Assembly (NCBI GenBank): GCA_963765585.1
Contig: CAVXXB010000022.1
Coordinates: 62,001-126,000 of the forward strand
DNA from: CAVXXB01 sp963765585
GTDB lineage: Bacteria; Calditrichota; Calditrichia; JAJRVZ01
Length of the DNA stretch: 64,000 nucleotides
Direction: 5' to 3'
Part shown: positions 44,957 to 56,539 of the stretch, one piece after another
Position numbering within the stretch: the first letter of the stretch is position 1
Layout of the letters: every line of letters starts with the position of its first letter
Notes under the pieces: model-generated
Told to the model about the DNA's origin: nothing
The model's database searches: none
Seen by the model: only the letters and a program-made list of their open reading frames with translations
Translations under genes and position numbers: made by a program

Positions 44957-45030
44957 ATAAGCTTCCTGATGGTGATAAAAAATGATTTACTTTTAAACAT
45001 TTTAGTTGCATTTAAATATAAATTCAAATA

Positions 45031-45052
45031 ATATTTGAACCGGTTCAAATAT
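45031..45052. promoter_or_regulatory. 22-bp perfect palindrome, predicted LacI-type operator
   Basis: ATATTTGAACC followed by its exact reverse complement GGTTCAAATAT, centred on CG. It lies between the divergent lacI-type gene and xylB, about 75 and 135 bp from their starts. The shape and central CG are typical of LacI-family operators, so it probably controls both genes. Confidence 0.8.
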
Positions 45053-45185
45053 ATATAAACAAAGTTTAAGAATCAACGGACAATTATTACAATTTGTTTG
45101 TGTTACCATATTTTATATATTTTATTAGTGTGTATGATGTGAAATAATATGTGTCTGGTGATACGCAAAACAGGAGAATAAAACT

Positions 45186-46682
45186 GTGTCTATTTTATTG
45201 GGAATCGATCTGGGAACATCCGGTGTAAAAATTCTGGCCATCGATGAAAAGGGTAAAAACCTGGCATCGGTCAGTGAAACCTATCCATTACTCCAACCCC
45301 GGGCCGGCTGGACGGAACAAAATGCAGAAGATTGGTGGCAAGCCGTGGTTTCTGCACTTAAGCAAATTATAAATTCACCGGAAGTTGATCCGGATTCCAT
45401 CCTGGCATTATCGCTGAGTGGCCAGATGCATGGCTCCGTTTTTTTGGATAAAGAAAACCAGGTCATTCGTAATCCCATCCTGTGGAATGACACACGCACC
45501 GTGGAACAATGCCGGCAAATTACTCAAATCGTCGGCGAGCAAGATCTTATCGCTATGGTTGGTAATCCGGCACTGGAAGGATTCACCTTGCCCAAACTAC
45601 TGTGGTTGAGGGAAAATGAACCCGACAATTATGAGAAGCTGCAAACTATGATGCTGCCAAAGGACTATATTGTATACCGACTTACTGGCAGGCTTTGCAC
45701 AGAGGTCTCTGATGCCGCCGGCTCCTTACTACTTGATGTCAAACAACGCAAATGGTCATCTGAATTATGCGCCAAACTTGACGTTGATCCCTCGATTTTG
45801 CCGGAAGTACTTGACTCAATCGATGTTGCCAGTACACTGACAGAATCCGTATCTCGCGAAACCGGCTTGCCCCAATCCGTGAAAGTCATTGCCGGTGGTG
45901 CGGATAATGCCTGCGGTGCGGTTGGCAATGGTATTGTTTCTGAAGGTATCATATTAGCCAGTATTGGCTCGTCGGGCGTGGTGATGGGATCGACCAATAC
46001 CATGCAATATGATCCTCAGGGTCGTATCCACAGCTTTAATCACGCGGTACCACACAGATGGTACCTGATGGGCGTCACTCTGTCAGCCGGACTTTCTATG
46101 AGCTGGCTCAAAAACAATCTTATGGGAAAAGACTATGATTATATAAATCAGGAAGCTGCAAAGGTATCACCCGGATCGGAGGGGGTCATTTTCCTTCCTT
46201 ACCTTTACGGCGAACGCACACCGCATCGGGATCCCATGGCGCGGGGCGCCTTTATCGGTTTATCGGGTATACACTCCCAGGCCAACATGATGCGTGCTGT
46301 TTTTGAAGGTGTGGCATTTGCCCTGAAAGATTCATTTGAGCTGATCAAAGGGCTGGGTGTGGAACCGCGTGAAGTTCGCATGACCGGCGGTGGCGCAAAA
46401 AGTGCGCTTTGGCGGCAAATATTAGCAGATGTCTTTAATACAGAAGTAGTAACCATGCAATCCGATGAAGGACCGGCCTTTGGTGCGGCCCTGATTGCCG
46501 GTGCAGGCTCAGGTGTCTTTAATACCATTGAAGATGCCACAGAACAGACCGTAGCTGTGGCTGATCATGTTCACCCGGATTCCGCCCGGGCTAAAAAATA
46601 TGAAGAAGTTTATCCATTGTTTCAATCACTATATAAATCATTAAAAAACGACTTTGACAAAATGTATCACTTTTACCAATAG
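45186..46682 (+). CDS. xylB: xylulokinase
   Basis: A 498-residue FGGY-family kinase that phosphorylates D-xylulose to xylulose 5-phosphate for the pentose phosphate pathway. The ATP-binding fold starts GIDLGTSGVKILAIDEKGK; the substrate region includes ALSLSGQMHGSVFLD; the C-terminal half has FLPYLYGERTPHRDP and REVRMTGGGAKSALWRQIL. It starts with GTG, 9 bases after AGGAG. Divergent from the regulator and convergent with the CsgG-like gene. Confidence 0.96.
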   Translation: MSILLGIDLGTSGVKILAIDEKGKNLASVSETYPLLQPRAGWTEQNAEDWWQAVVSALKQIINSPEVDPDSILALSLSGQMHGSVFLDKENQVIRNPILWNDTRTVEQCRQITQIVGEQDLIAMVGNPALEGFTLPKLLWLRENEPDNYEKLQTMMLPKDYIVYRLTGRLCTEVSDAAGSLLLDVKQRKWSSELCAKLDVDPSILPEVLDSIDVASTLTESVSRETGLPQSVKVIAGGADNACGAVGNGIVSEGIILASIGSSGVVMGSTNTMQYDPQGRIHSFNHAVPHRWYLMGVTLSAGLSMSWLKNNLMGKDYDYINQEAAKVSPGSEGVIFLPYLYGERTPHRDPMARGAFIGLSGIHSQANMMRAVFEGVAFALKDSFELIKGLGVEPREVRMTGGGAKSALWRQILADVFNTEVVTMQSDEGPAFGAALIAGAGSGVFNTIEDATEQTVAVADHVHPDSARAKKYEEVYPLFQSLYKSLKNDFDKMYHFYQ

Positions 46683-46693
46683 TGATGGGTTCT

Positions 46694-47338
46694 TTACTCC
46701 GGTGGCCAGCTTGGATCGGGTAATGCGGTCGGTTGTGTCCCGCCCCCGTCACCGGAATCTGTCGAGCTGCCGCCGGCCACAACTACCACCGCAGCACCAA
46801 CGGCAACAGCCCCAAGCCCAACCCACAGCCAGGGAAATCCGCCTTTATCTTCCTCTTTAAGACCTGCAATCTTTCGTGCCGCCTGTTTCATTATCTGAAG
46901 CAAACCGGATACATCACCCTGATAATCGTACTGATCTGCGCGTACAATTTTTCCGGTACTCACATCAAATACCCGCAGATCAATGGTCAGGACATCGCCA
47001 ATTTTGCCGACATCACCGGCCACCATTTGCTGAACGCCAAGCAACCGCCCTGCTTCAACCACACATTCTGACGAAGTACAACCGCTCATGTTAAATCCCT
47101 GCTCAGTCAGGATGGCATCCATTTGCCCACGCTCCAGTACGGTAAATACATTTGTGTTTACCAATTCAGTGCGCAGGCGGTCTGCCAGGGTGGCTGCACC
47201 CGAAGGCGAAACGCCGCCCTTGGCATCAATCCCCAAGACCCCAATTGTTTTAGTTTTGTCCTGGGCAAGAATGAATGTACCCGGTACAATTAAATGCAAG
47301 AATGATAGTAACATAATCCAGTGAATGCATTTTTTCAT
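46694..47338 (-). CDS. CsgG/LpoB-like periplasmic protein with C-terminal anchor
   Basis: A 214-residue protein with signal peptide (to about residue 25) and a CsgG-type domain (about 30-155): IGVLGIDAKGGVSPSGAATL, VFTVLERGQMDAILTEQGF and VAGDVGKIGDVLTIDLRVF. The cysteine pair CTSSEC is typical of this subfamily. A single hydrophobic segment (WLWVGLGAVAVGAAVVVVAG, about 168-187) and a Pro/Gly-rich tail follow. Family members assemble curli pores or activate envelope enzymes; the C-terminal anchor here argues against a CsgG-type pore. It is convergent with xylB. Confidence 0.8.
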   Translation of the reverse strand: MKKCIHWIMLLSFLHLIVPGTFILAQDKTKTIGVLGIDAKGGVSPSGAATLADRLRTELVNTNVFTVLERGQMDAILTEQGFNMSGCTSSECVVEAGRLLGVQQMVAGDVGKIGDVLTIDLRVFDVSTGKIVRADQYDYQGDVSGLLQIMKQAARKIAGLKEEDKGGFPWLWVGLGAVAVGAAVVVVAGGSSTDSGDGGGTQPTALPDPSWPPE

Positions 47339-47529
47339 TTTATTTTCTCCAAACAGTATTTTAATGACAATAGTTTATTACAAATCTATAGGAATATAAT
47401 TATTGATTAAATCCATTTCTCCTCTGCGTGCTTGGCGGTAAAAATTTGTAAACGCAATGTCAAAACGGAACACATCATTAATAAAATCTTGTATCCTGTC
47501 AAAAAACAAGTCAGCATAGCGGCATCTTA

Positions 47530-50500
47530 CTACTTCGCTAAAATACCTTTCTTTATCTTTACCTCAGAACCGGCATGGATTCTGAATATATATACGCCGC
47601 TGGCAACTGCCTGACGGGCATCATTCCGGCCATCCCATTCAACCAGGTGATATCCGGGTTGATAATTCTGCCCGCTCAGCAAGGTACGTACCTTTTGCCC
47701 CAAAATATTATAAATATCCAGATAAACATTACCCGCTTCCGGAATGCCAAATTGTAACGTCGTGCTCATATTAAAAGGATTGGGATAATTTTGTTTTAGT
47801 TCAAAATCTGCCGGAACCAGCGGCAGACCGGCCAATTGCTGGCTAATATATGAATCAGTGCCAACCAGCAGACGATATTGCCGGTTTTTTGTCACGCCCA
47901 TATTGGTCATTAACCGCCAATCGGATTCCTGCAGATCGATGGGTATCTGCAAATCAAGATCAACCAAAGAAACACGATAATCCGCCGGTATCTCACCTAG
48001 CTCTTCAAAAACCAACTCAACTTTTTCACTATTGATATCACCGGTTAAGCTCAGATCCCAGCTATAACCACCTGAGTTTTCCGCCACGATGACCGTGGAA
48101 TATTTTGCTTCCGACGGGTCTGGCAGTGACTCTTCATCTGCCTGGGCCACTGTAAGTGAAACGGCATTACCCAGCCGCGGTGGTTCATGCCAGAGATACC
48201 TGAATTTGTCATTCTTTTGTTTGTAAACACCCACAAAATTATCCAGGTCAAGGCTCTCGGATCCATGTGCTTTTATCCGGATTCGCCAGTCTATATTTGA
48301 TGATATTTTTTCTGCCCGTTTGGGAAGGCTGTTATTTTGTCCAAGCCCAATACTTAATGTGGTATTTGATGAAGTACGTATGGCCAGCCCTTCCCATCTT
48401 TTCAGATTGGTTTCACTGCGCGTCCAGCCATTACTACCGGCATACCATGCTTCCATTACTTCACCATTTACAGACAGACTCTCGGCTGGAACATCAAAAT
48501 CAAAAGGATTGCCTACCAGATTCCAGCCGCTTGTGAGCGGAAGCGATGTATATTGAGATATTTTGGGAGATTTTGCCGGTCCGCCATCAACAAATGCGTT
48601 CTGAAGATTAACCAGAAGCAGGAACGCTTTACCCGGTTTTACTATATTCTGATTTCTTATTGACGGATATGATACCAGGCTATTACCCGTAACGTCAAAC
48701 AATTTCCATTTGGTATCGTCATACTCTCCAAGATCATCTTCGAAAACATCTGATAAACGACTATTTTCTAATTCATACGGTACTGAAAATATCCGGTAGT
48801 CTACGGCTCTGGTTCCTCGCGGCTGTACCTGGGGCTGACCTCCTGATGCATGGAACACACCCTGCGCAATATTTGCCTGGATAGCGTAATAACCGGTTAC
48901 CGGTTTTCGATTGGTATTACCGGCGCTGTCGCTGGCAATAATGAAATATTCCAGACCGATATTGGTATTGGAACTGGCCGGGATTTGAGCAGAACCGCCC
49001 AACATATCTGCTTTCACCGGAGCCGAAAGCGCACCTGTTTTACGATAATACAAGCTGACATCGGCCATACCCGCTAGCGCATCGTTCACTGTGGCAGTTA
49101 TCGGAACAGCTGTATTAGGTGTGGCCAATGTCACCGGGGTATGATCGAGAATTGGCATCACATTGTCGTACCTTAGTTCCGTTGCGGCCCGGTTTTCATA
49201 GTTATAATTTCCGGCATTGTCTTTCAGCCAGACATACACATTCTGTACACCCGGATTATCCACGGCAATACCGGTTATATAATTACTATCGATTAATGTA
49301 TATGAACCATCATTTTCATTTTCAGGCGGTGTACCAATTTTATAAAATGCCCCGGCAATTCCTGAGGGATCATCCGGATTGGTCCAGGTTACACTGAAAC
49401 TGTTTTCGTTGTGCCAACCGGCAGGTATCACCGTTAAATTTAATGGCGCATCGGGTGCGATTTTATCGCCAATCGTATCGACTACGGTTGAGCATTCCGC
49501 CATACCGGTAAATATTTCTACATTGCCGGCATTATCATATCCTCCTGCTTCAAAATAATAGGTATGTCCGTGACTTCCGGTATAGTCGGCATTTGCGGCA
49601 GTAATATTCGTCTCCCAGTACTGCCAGGCACCGCCGTCAATACGCACTTTGACATCAAACCGGTCACTTACCCCGGACCAGGAATCATCACCACCGGACC
49701 ATGTGACAGTAAATGTTTTCGCTTTTGAAACCTCCGGTGATGATGCAATGGTGCCATCCGGCGGGGTTTGATCCCAGCGCAATTCCACTGTGGAATAATT
49801 TTCATAATCCACATTACCCTCAATATCCTCAAGCCAGATATGGATATCCTGTCCGCCTTCTTCAGTCGCGCTTATTTGTACAGAGGGCGAACTTCCTGAA
49901 ATTGATATCGTACCGGTAGTATCACCGGCATCAGCGGGTCCGCCACTACCAAGTTTATAATGCGCCCGTATGATTGCTGATCGCTCAGACGGAGGATTTG
50001 TCCACTTAATTTCAAATTGCCGATCACTTTGCCAGGGACTCATTTCCAGGGTTCCCCCTGCCATCAGGTTCTCCGGCACATCCGGCGCAATGGTATCAAG
50101 GACGGTTGTATCAATTACGGTGGCGCACTCAGCTACCGAAACGAATGACTCCACATTTCCGGCACTATCATAAGCAACGGCTTCAAAATAATAGGTCTCA
50201 TCGTGTTCACCGGTATATGTATCACTCTGAGCCTGAACGCCCTTCTTCCAGTCTGTCCAGCTGCCGTTTCCGATTTTTACTTTAACATCATACGATCCAC
50301 TCACACCTGATCCGCCCTTGTCTTTGCCGTTTATCCAGCTCACAGTAAAATCTTGCCGTGAACTCGTATCGGGTGCGGTCGCGCTGACCACCGGTGGGAT
50401 ATTGTCATATTTGAATACAAACTTGGTAGACCAGTCAGCTGCATTACCGGCACTATCCCGGGCACTGAGACGGAAATAACCGGCCCCCGTATCTACCGCT

Positions 50501-53213
50501 GCCGGATCATAAACGGATTCTGATAATGACTCACCGGATGTTCCCTCGGGATCAGGTCCCCAGTAATACAAATAATCCATAAACCCGGATAATCCATCGC
50601 TGCCGGCATTCCAGCTAAACCCCGGGTCATCATCCGAGTTTTGCCAACTATTACTTACCGTACCACTGTTCTCGGTAATGGTGACCGGATTTTCGGGCGG
50701 AATATTATCATGTTTAAATACAAACAGGGTGGTATCATTACTCTCATTACCAGCCACATCACGCGTTTTTACCCGCAAATAGTATACGGCATTTTCTGTT
50801 AATCCGGGGTCATAGCCATTAGTGGCGGCCGATGTTACCGGGTTGCCGGCAGAATTCGTGCCCCAGTATACCATGTATCCATTCAGCTCGGAGTGCAGAT
50901 CCGCTGCACCGCTCCATGTGAATGCCGGATCTGAAACCTGGTTTTGCCATGTATCGTGCATACTTCCGCCGGTTTCCGAGATCGAGTTGGGATTTAGCGG
51001 AGCAGTATTATCATATAAAAACCGAAATCCGGTGACCCATTGGCCTACATTTCCGGCACTGTCGCGGGGTTGCACCCGGAAGTATGAGGTGCCCTCCGGT
51101 GCATTGGTTGAATAGGATGCAATGCTGGTTGAATCCGTCGGAATTGATCCTGTCTCATCCGGACCAAAGTAGATCATATATTTTTCTATGCCCGATAGAT
51201 CCGCCGGTGCGGTCCAGTCAAACGAAGGCGTCAGGATATTATTCTGCCAGACATTATTACTGCTGCCCATTTGCTCGGTAAACCCGCTGGGACTCCCAAT
51301 ACTCGCATCATAACGCATAGTCACACTGGCATAGTTATTATAATCCTCATTACCATTATTATCCACCAACCACATATAAATTGTTGTGGATCCTTCTGAA
51401 CCGACAGTAAAATTTTGTGGTGGTGTACCGGGAAATCCGCCAGAATTATCCGAATTACTGGTTGGTACGGAATTCACTTTATACTTTACCTGACTTATGC
51501 CGCTGTTATCGGACGGATTGGTCCAGTTTATATAAAAGGTGTTGCTGTTTTGCCAGGGACTTGGATTACTGCCGCCGACATTTACATTTTGCGGCGCCGT
51601 TGGTGCTGAAAGATCCTGAAGAGAAAAATAATTATCGCTCTCATCTGATATTGCACTGCTGGTGCTGGTAATTTTTATTTTATAATCCGCTCCTGGGGTC
51701 AGAGCTGTGGGAATTGTCCATGCATGACTGCCGTCACTGGGCGTTGAAAGCTGTATAGTCTGAGTCAGCGCAGCGCTCTTGTAAAGTTCTATCTTTACAT
51801 TCTCAGTCAGCTGATCACTCCAGCTAATTGTTTTTGTCTCACCCAGTCCCCAGACTTCACCACCATTTGGTGAGACTAACATGAGATCAGCATTGGGCTC
51901 GTCGGCACCTTTGAACGGATTTAGTGCATCACGCGCATCACCATCGTAGTCTTTAATAATTCCGAGAATGGGCACACCGTGCAAATCGGTATCAACAAAT
52001 GAAGGTCCGGATAAATGCATATCACCCATTTCCGGATTTATCAATGCCACATCTTTGTTTGTTGAATTGACATCATAACCCGACGTGGACTGCCACAGCG
52101 CCAGGCTGTTTATATTGCCATTCCAGTAACCAAGCACCCCGCTGTTTTCTGTGTCCACAAAATAATTATTGTAATCAATTTCACAGTTATTATTGGTTTC
52201 ATTAAAATTGATTGCATAGTTTGAGTAATCACCCCTTCGTTTATTAATAATGATATTATTTTTTATATTCACAGCACCATCACGCATCATCCAGATGCCA
52301 TAGCTGCTTTCTCCATCAGGTGCACCGGCAGACTTACCCCCGATAAAAATTGTATTAAAGTAAATATGACTGGGTATTTGTGAGCGGTGACGGTATTGAA
52401 TGCCATAGATTCTCGACATACTATCTTTTTCGGCTGTATCCATTACAATATAGTTATTATAAATCCTGTTATTTGTCTGCACTGTATCCTGAGAATACAT
52501 CATTATTCCACACAGTGAATTATTTATTCTGGAGGTGGAAATATCGTGGATATAGTTATTTCTGAATATAGAGTTTGAAGCGTATCCATATATATAAATT
52601 CCGGCAACGACCTGCCCATCGCCAAGATTGTTCCGGGTATAGGATGCAATATCACAATTTTCGATCGTTGCGGACTCGGCAAACGAGAGGTCAAGGCCTG
52701 CGATGCCATCCGAACGAATTTTGCAGTACCTGATGGCGATATTATAACTGGTATCATAAGAACTGGTAGACCAGCCCCAGCGAATTGCACTTTGATAGGC
52801 CTGCTGTGTCTGCCGGATTTCAAGAACCTGATCCGATCCCACCCCCCCGGGGCGTCCATCGATAACTACATTTTGTGCTTTCTCAAATGAAAATATTGAA
52901 TTGCCACCGTCATCAGAAATCAGACAACTGGTGGCACCGGCCGCCGGACGAATTGTCAGTGTATATTTGTCCCTGCCGGGATAGTCTCTGATCCGAATCG
53001 ATTCTTGTTCATTATAGCCATCTGCCAGTTCCAGGGTCAAATGATAATCAATACCGGAGCCCCCCGGTTGCAAATAGTTGCTAAAAACATCTGTAAGCGT
53101 ATTGCCATATGGACCTGGAATCGCTCTGGTACCACTGATCTGTGCCTCCAGACCAATCGCAAAAACAGAACCAACAAAACTGTAATAGCACAATGTTTTT
53201 TTTCACTTCTCAT
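47530..53213 (-). CDS. giant secreted T9SS-sorted protein with beta-helix and Fn3-like repeats
   Basis: About 1890 residues. Read from ATG 53213 the N-terminus gives MRSEKKHCAITVLLVLF, a signal peptide, with one T missing from a T5 run at 53161-53165 before AIGLEAQISGTRAIPG. Residues about 90-390 are a right-handed beta-helix (NNYIHDISTSRINNSLCGIM). About 435-525 is a Kre9/KNH-like domain (SPNGGEVWGLGETKTISWSD). Then come three type A repeats of about 95 residues (TWQNQVSDPAFTWSGAADLH and relatives) and other Ig/Fn3-like repeats (YYFEAVAYDSAGNVESF). The last 85 residues are the sorting domain (QNYPNPFNMSTTLQFGIPEA). It is a likely surface adhesin or polysaccharide-binding protein. Confidence 0.85.
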
Positions 53214-53699
53214 ACATGCTCCGCAAAATGAGTTTCATGTTTAGGATTTGAGGCCGGGTTGAATTCCGGCAAGATAGTAAAAGATATATCTGGGGTATAA
53301 TAAAATTGTGAACGATATCACTATAACAGCAGGAATTACTTCGTAACAAGAGAATCCCCCGGCAGCAAAAACAGAATCCGTTAATTTACCGATTTCAAGA
53401 ATATTTTATCTTTGAATCTATATATTACAAATGAGGATAAACAGTTTTGGGATTTCAATGACAATATTTTACAAAATGATTTTTAAAATTCAAAATGGAT
53501 ATTGTGTTTTTGGGGGGATTTTATTGGTTTCACGAAGGACACGAAGGGGGCACGAAGAACACGAAGAAAAATTATTTATTTTTGTTTTAAATAATTCTTA
53601 ACCTTTTTAATTTCAACATAGGACCTGATCTATCGTTTTCTTGCTCAACAAATGGAATATTCATGATTTGTTTATCTAAAGGTATATACTAGTTTCTCA
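53214..53699. other. intergenic region with CACGAAG repeats
   Basis: About 490 bp without a gene. The left part is the upstream region of the giant gene. At about 53530-53575 there are four CACGAAG/CACGAAGAA-type direct repeats in a row (CACGAAGGACACGAAGG, CACGAAGAACACGAAG). The rest is AT-rich. No promoter is clear. Confidence 0.5.
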
Positions 53700-53917
53700 C
53701 GCAGAGGCGCGGAGAAATAGAGATTGGGAATCAGATTCTTGTAACTTGTTAATTAGAATATTTTGCAGCTAATCCATTATTATCCCGGGTCAAACTACCA
53801 ATAACTAATTACAAATTACCCGTTCCAAATTTCTAATTACTATTTTTTCTACATTTTGCGGGAGATAATTATTCAGATCAGAGATCACTATCCATCCTGT
53901 GATCCTGTCAAAAAAAA
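53700..53917. repeat. hairpin-core repeat element D
   Basis: Core ATATTTTGCAGCTAATCC at 53759-53776, with flanking palindrome arms (GATTCTTGTAACTTGTTAAT and ACTAATTACAAATTACCCG), followed by the tail CATCCTGTGATCCTGTC (53894-53910). It belongs to the family at 33904, 36730 and 38627. It lies just upstream of the thioesterase gene. Confidence 0.6.
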
Positions 53918-53945
53918 TATTCTCAGAAATGTAAAGGAAAGTTAA

Positions 53946-54380
53946 ATGCCGCGAATAAAACTTGACATGCCCGACAATTATATCTTTTCTACCATCATCC
54001 CGGTCAGAATATCTGATATAAATTATGGTAATCACCTGGCCAATGATGCCCTGCTTTCTATTATTCATGAAGCCAGATTACAATTCCTGAACAGCATGGG
54101 ATATTCGGAACTGGATGTCGGAGGATCCGGAATCATCATGGGCGATGTGGGCATCATTTATAAAAACCAGGCTTATTATGGTGATACTTTAAAAATTGAA
54201 ATTGCCGTGGCAGGATTTTCCCGTAAAAGCTGTGATTTCTTTTATCGTATTACCCGGAATGATGGAAAAATTGTGGCGCAGGCCAAAACCGGTATTGTGT
54301 TTTTTGATTACACTGCGGGTAAACCGGTAAACATTCCGGATCAATTTACAAAGAAACTCAGAAATTCTCTCTCTCACTGA
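53946..54380 (+). CDS. acyl-CoA thioesterase, 4HBT hot-dog family
   Basis: A 144-residue single hot-dog domain. VRISDINYGNHLANDALLSI holds the conserved Asp and Asn of 4HBT enzymes; the later strand has GIIMGDVGIIYKNQAYYGDT. Related proteins hydrolyse acyl-CoA thioesters. The ATG follows an AAGGA site. It is preceded by repeat element D; its stop lies within the left end of the CACAGAG element that surrounds the GxxExxY gene. Confidence 0.88.
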   Translation: MPRIKLDMPDNYIFSTIIPVRISDINYGNHLANDALLSIIHEARLQFLNSMGYSELDVGGSGIIMGDVGIIYKNQAYYGDTLKIEIAVAGFSRKSCDFFYRITRNDGKIVAQAKTGIVFFDYTAGKPVNIPDQFTKKLRNSLSH

Positions 54381-54972
54381 GTTTCACAGAGAAGTCACAG
54401 AGTATCACTGAGAAATTGAATTTCATTTTTCATATTATAATACAAATCGTTTAATACCATTTTTTAATGTTGTTACATTAAAATTTATTAGTAATCCTAT
54501 GTCCACGTATGCAAATCTCATATATGTCAGTATTTGAGCAATATGAACCTTTGAAATTGTTTCAACTGTCTTCAATTCTAGTAAAATTTTTTTCTCAACT
54601 ATCATATCAACTCTATATCCACAATCGAATTTAATATCTTTATATATTATTGGTATCGACTTTTGCTTTTCAATTGCCAGGCCCAGTTTTCTCAATTCGA
54701 ATGCCAGACACTCCTCATATACAGACTCTAACATACCCGGTCCAAGGATTCTATGTACCTGAATAGCAGAACCAATAATTTTTTCTGTGATCTGATTATT
54801 ATTCATCTTTTTAGTTTTTATAAAAGACGAAAGGCAAAGATCGTACCAAATATGTAATAATGAGATTCTGAAATAAATTCATGGTGATATATAGTATGAT
54901 GTTAAGAGGAAAATCCTATATATATTGGTATACTCTGAGAACTCTGTGTCTCCTCTGTGGATCTCGGTGGAA
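54374..54972 (-). repeat. CACAGAG-ended element carrying an intact GxxExxY gene (copy 3)
   Basis: Left end TCACTGAGTTTCACAGAG (54374) and AGTATCACTGAG; right end TACTCTGAGAACTCTGTGTC and CCTCTGTGG (54931-54970). The two ends are imperfect inverted repeats like those of copies 1 and 2. The element contains the complete GxxExxY gene and an AT-rich spacer of about 120 bp on its upstream side. It lies between the thioesterase and the M1 peptidase genes. Confidence 0.6.
54435..54806 (-). CDS. GxxExxY family protein
   Basis: A 123-residue protein with the family signature GPGMLESVYEECLAFELRKL (GxxExxY) and PD-(D/E)XK-like conserved residues in YRVDMIVEKKILLELKTVE (Asp, Glu-x-Lys), so a nuclease-like fold is likely. 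Members are very common in environmental FCB and candidate-phylum genomes and often lie beside short repeats, as here. Function is not known. It is the only intact one of three copies in the window. Confidence 0.85.
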   Translation of the reverse strand: MNNNQITEKIIGSAIQVHRILGPGMLESVYEECLAFELRKLGLAIEKQKSIPIIYKDIKFDCGYRVDMIVEKKILLELKTVETISKVHIAQILTYMRFAYVDIGLLINFNVTTLKNGIKRFVL

Positions 54973-54978
54973 CAGAGA

Positions 54979-56508
54979 TCACTTAATTAACAGCACTTTT
55001 CGCACATCTGTTTGGTTTTGCGCGCGCATGACTACAAAATATGTCGCTGAGGCATGAGACTTGCCTTCCCAGCTTACCTGATGCACGCCGGTGCCGGATT
55101 TGTCTTGATACACAGTCGCTACCCGTTGACCCAGAACATCCCAGATTTCAATTGTTATTTCCTGCAGGCGATCGGACTGGAATTCTATGGTGATCAGATT
55201 ATTGAATGGATTGGGATATAGCCGGCTTAGTGAGCTGGTAGTAGGAATTATATAAAGCGGGCTGTTATTTCGTTGCAATATTTTATTATCCGGATCAATC
55301 GTTATATTTGTCACCCTCTCAGAAAATGGGATTGTGACGGTCAGATTTCTGGAATTTAACGGCAGAATGAATGTGGAATCGGAACTTGCGCTGCTGATAC
55401 GGATTTCCAGATTAAGATGATACACCGGTTCCGATTGCACCTGTTCCAGATAAAACGTCACCTCATTATTATCCTGTGCCCACTGACCTGCCAGATCAGG
55501 AATACCACCATAATTTAGCCACTGGTCAAAAAACTGATCTAAATTCTGACCGCTTTGACTTTGACAAATCTGGATAAAATTATCCGTATCCACATTTTTA
55601 TATTCATACTGATTGAAATATGATGTGATAATATTTCGATAAACCTGCTCTCCCACCGCATTTCTAAGCATATGCAAAACCCAGGCGCCTTTAAAATATA
55701 CCGCTCGTCCGAACAGATACTCGGCTGGCGGATATAGAATGGGATATGCCAGTGAACCATCCTGAAAAATATATCCTTTATATGCGGCCATCTGCTTTGC
55801 AAATGCTTCGCTGCCATATTCGTTTTCTGTAAACATGGCATCAAAATATGAGGCAAATCCTTCGTTTAACCAAATATGGTCGAAACTTTGTGGTGTAAGT
55901 GCGTCTCCCCACCATTGGTGGGCCAGCTCATGGGCAATGACACCCTCGCTATCGATAAGATTATCCCGCATGGTAGTAGCGGTTTGATTCTCCATAGCCG
56001 CGGCTTCTCTGAACGGGACGGCACTCATGGCATATTTCTCATTGAGAAATGGATACGTTCCGATATATGAGTTAAAGAAATCGAGTATCTTTTGCGATGA
56101 CAATAATCCTTTCTCAGCTAAATCCCGATCCGGAGGATATACATAATACTGGAGTGGCATTTGACTCTGTTCCCAAAAGTAATCATAGTCAACAATCGTA
56201 TACGGCGCCGCTGCGACTGAAATCAAGTAGGTTGCTATTGGTAATGATTCCCGCCAGTGTATGGTTCTGAATCCATCGGCAGAAACCACATCTTCCATAA
56301 CCACTCCATTGCTGAGTGGAATATATTTTTCCGGAATTTTTATCGTAAAATCCAGAAGTGCCTTATCCGATGGATCGTCCTTACAGGGTATCCAATACCT
56401 CGCATCATATGGTTCATTATGCGAATATATGACAGTATCCCCGTAACTATTGGTCCGGAAATAGATTCCTTTTGCGGGGCGCCCATGATAATACACCCAA
56501 ATATTCAC
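54979..56508 (-). CDS. M1-family metallopeptidase with T9SS sorting domain, C-terminal part
   Basis: The main part of a secreted aminopeptidase-like enzyme. The zinc site is in VIAHELAHQWWGDALTPQ (HExxH) with the third ligand Glu in IWLNEGFASYFD. AAMENQTATTM matches the exopeptidase GAMEN loop in degenerate form, and VYFKGAWVLHML has the catalytic Tyr region. The last about 80 residues (YPNPFNNLITIEFQ to VRKVLLIK) form a T9SS sorting domain, so it is secreted and anchored or released at the surface. An in-frame ATG exists at 56508, but the open frame runs further upstream and joins the next fragment by +1. Confidence 0.85.
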   Translation of the reverse strand: MNIWVYYHGRPAKGIYFRTNSYGDTVIYSHNEPYDARYWIPCKDDPSDKALLDFTIKIPEKYIPLSNGVVMEDVVSADGFRTIHWRESLPIATYLISVAAAPYTIVDYDYFWEQSQMPLQYYVYPPDRDLAEKGLLSSQKILDFFNSYIGTYPFLNEKYAMSAVPFREAAAMENQTATTMRDNLIDSEGVIAHELAHQWWGDALTPQSFDHIWLNEGFASYFDAMFTENEYGSEAFAKQMAAYKGYIFQDGSLAYPILYPPAEYLFGRAVYFKGAWVLHMLRNAVGEQVYRNIITSYFNQYEYKNVDTDNFIQICQSQSGQNLDQFFDQWLNYGGIPDLAGQWAQDNNEVTFYLEQVQSEPVYHLNLEIRISSASSDSTFILPLNSRNLTVTIPFSERVTNITIDPDNKILQRNNSPLYIIPTTSSLSRLYPNPFNNLITIEFQSDRLQEITIEIWDVLGQRVATVYQDKSGTGVHQVSWEGKSHASATYFVVMRAQNQTDVRKVLLIK

Positions 56509-56539
56509 AGAATCACCGCCAGCAACATTTTCAGATATT

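Noticed and set aside
46694..47338. True CsgG curli secretion channel
   Set aside because: It has no lipobox and ends in a membrane helix and Gly/Pro tail; no csgA/B/E/F is present.
53530..53575. CACGAAG repeats as a replication origin (iterons)
   Set aside because: There is no replication gene or DnaA-box set nearby; such CACGAAG words are general intergenic repeats in this window.
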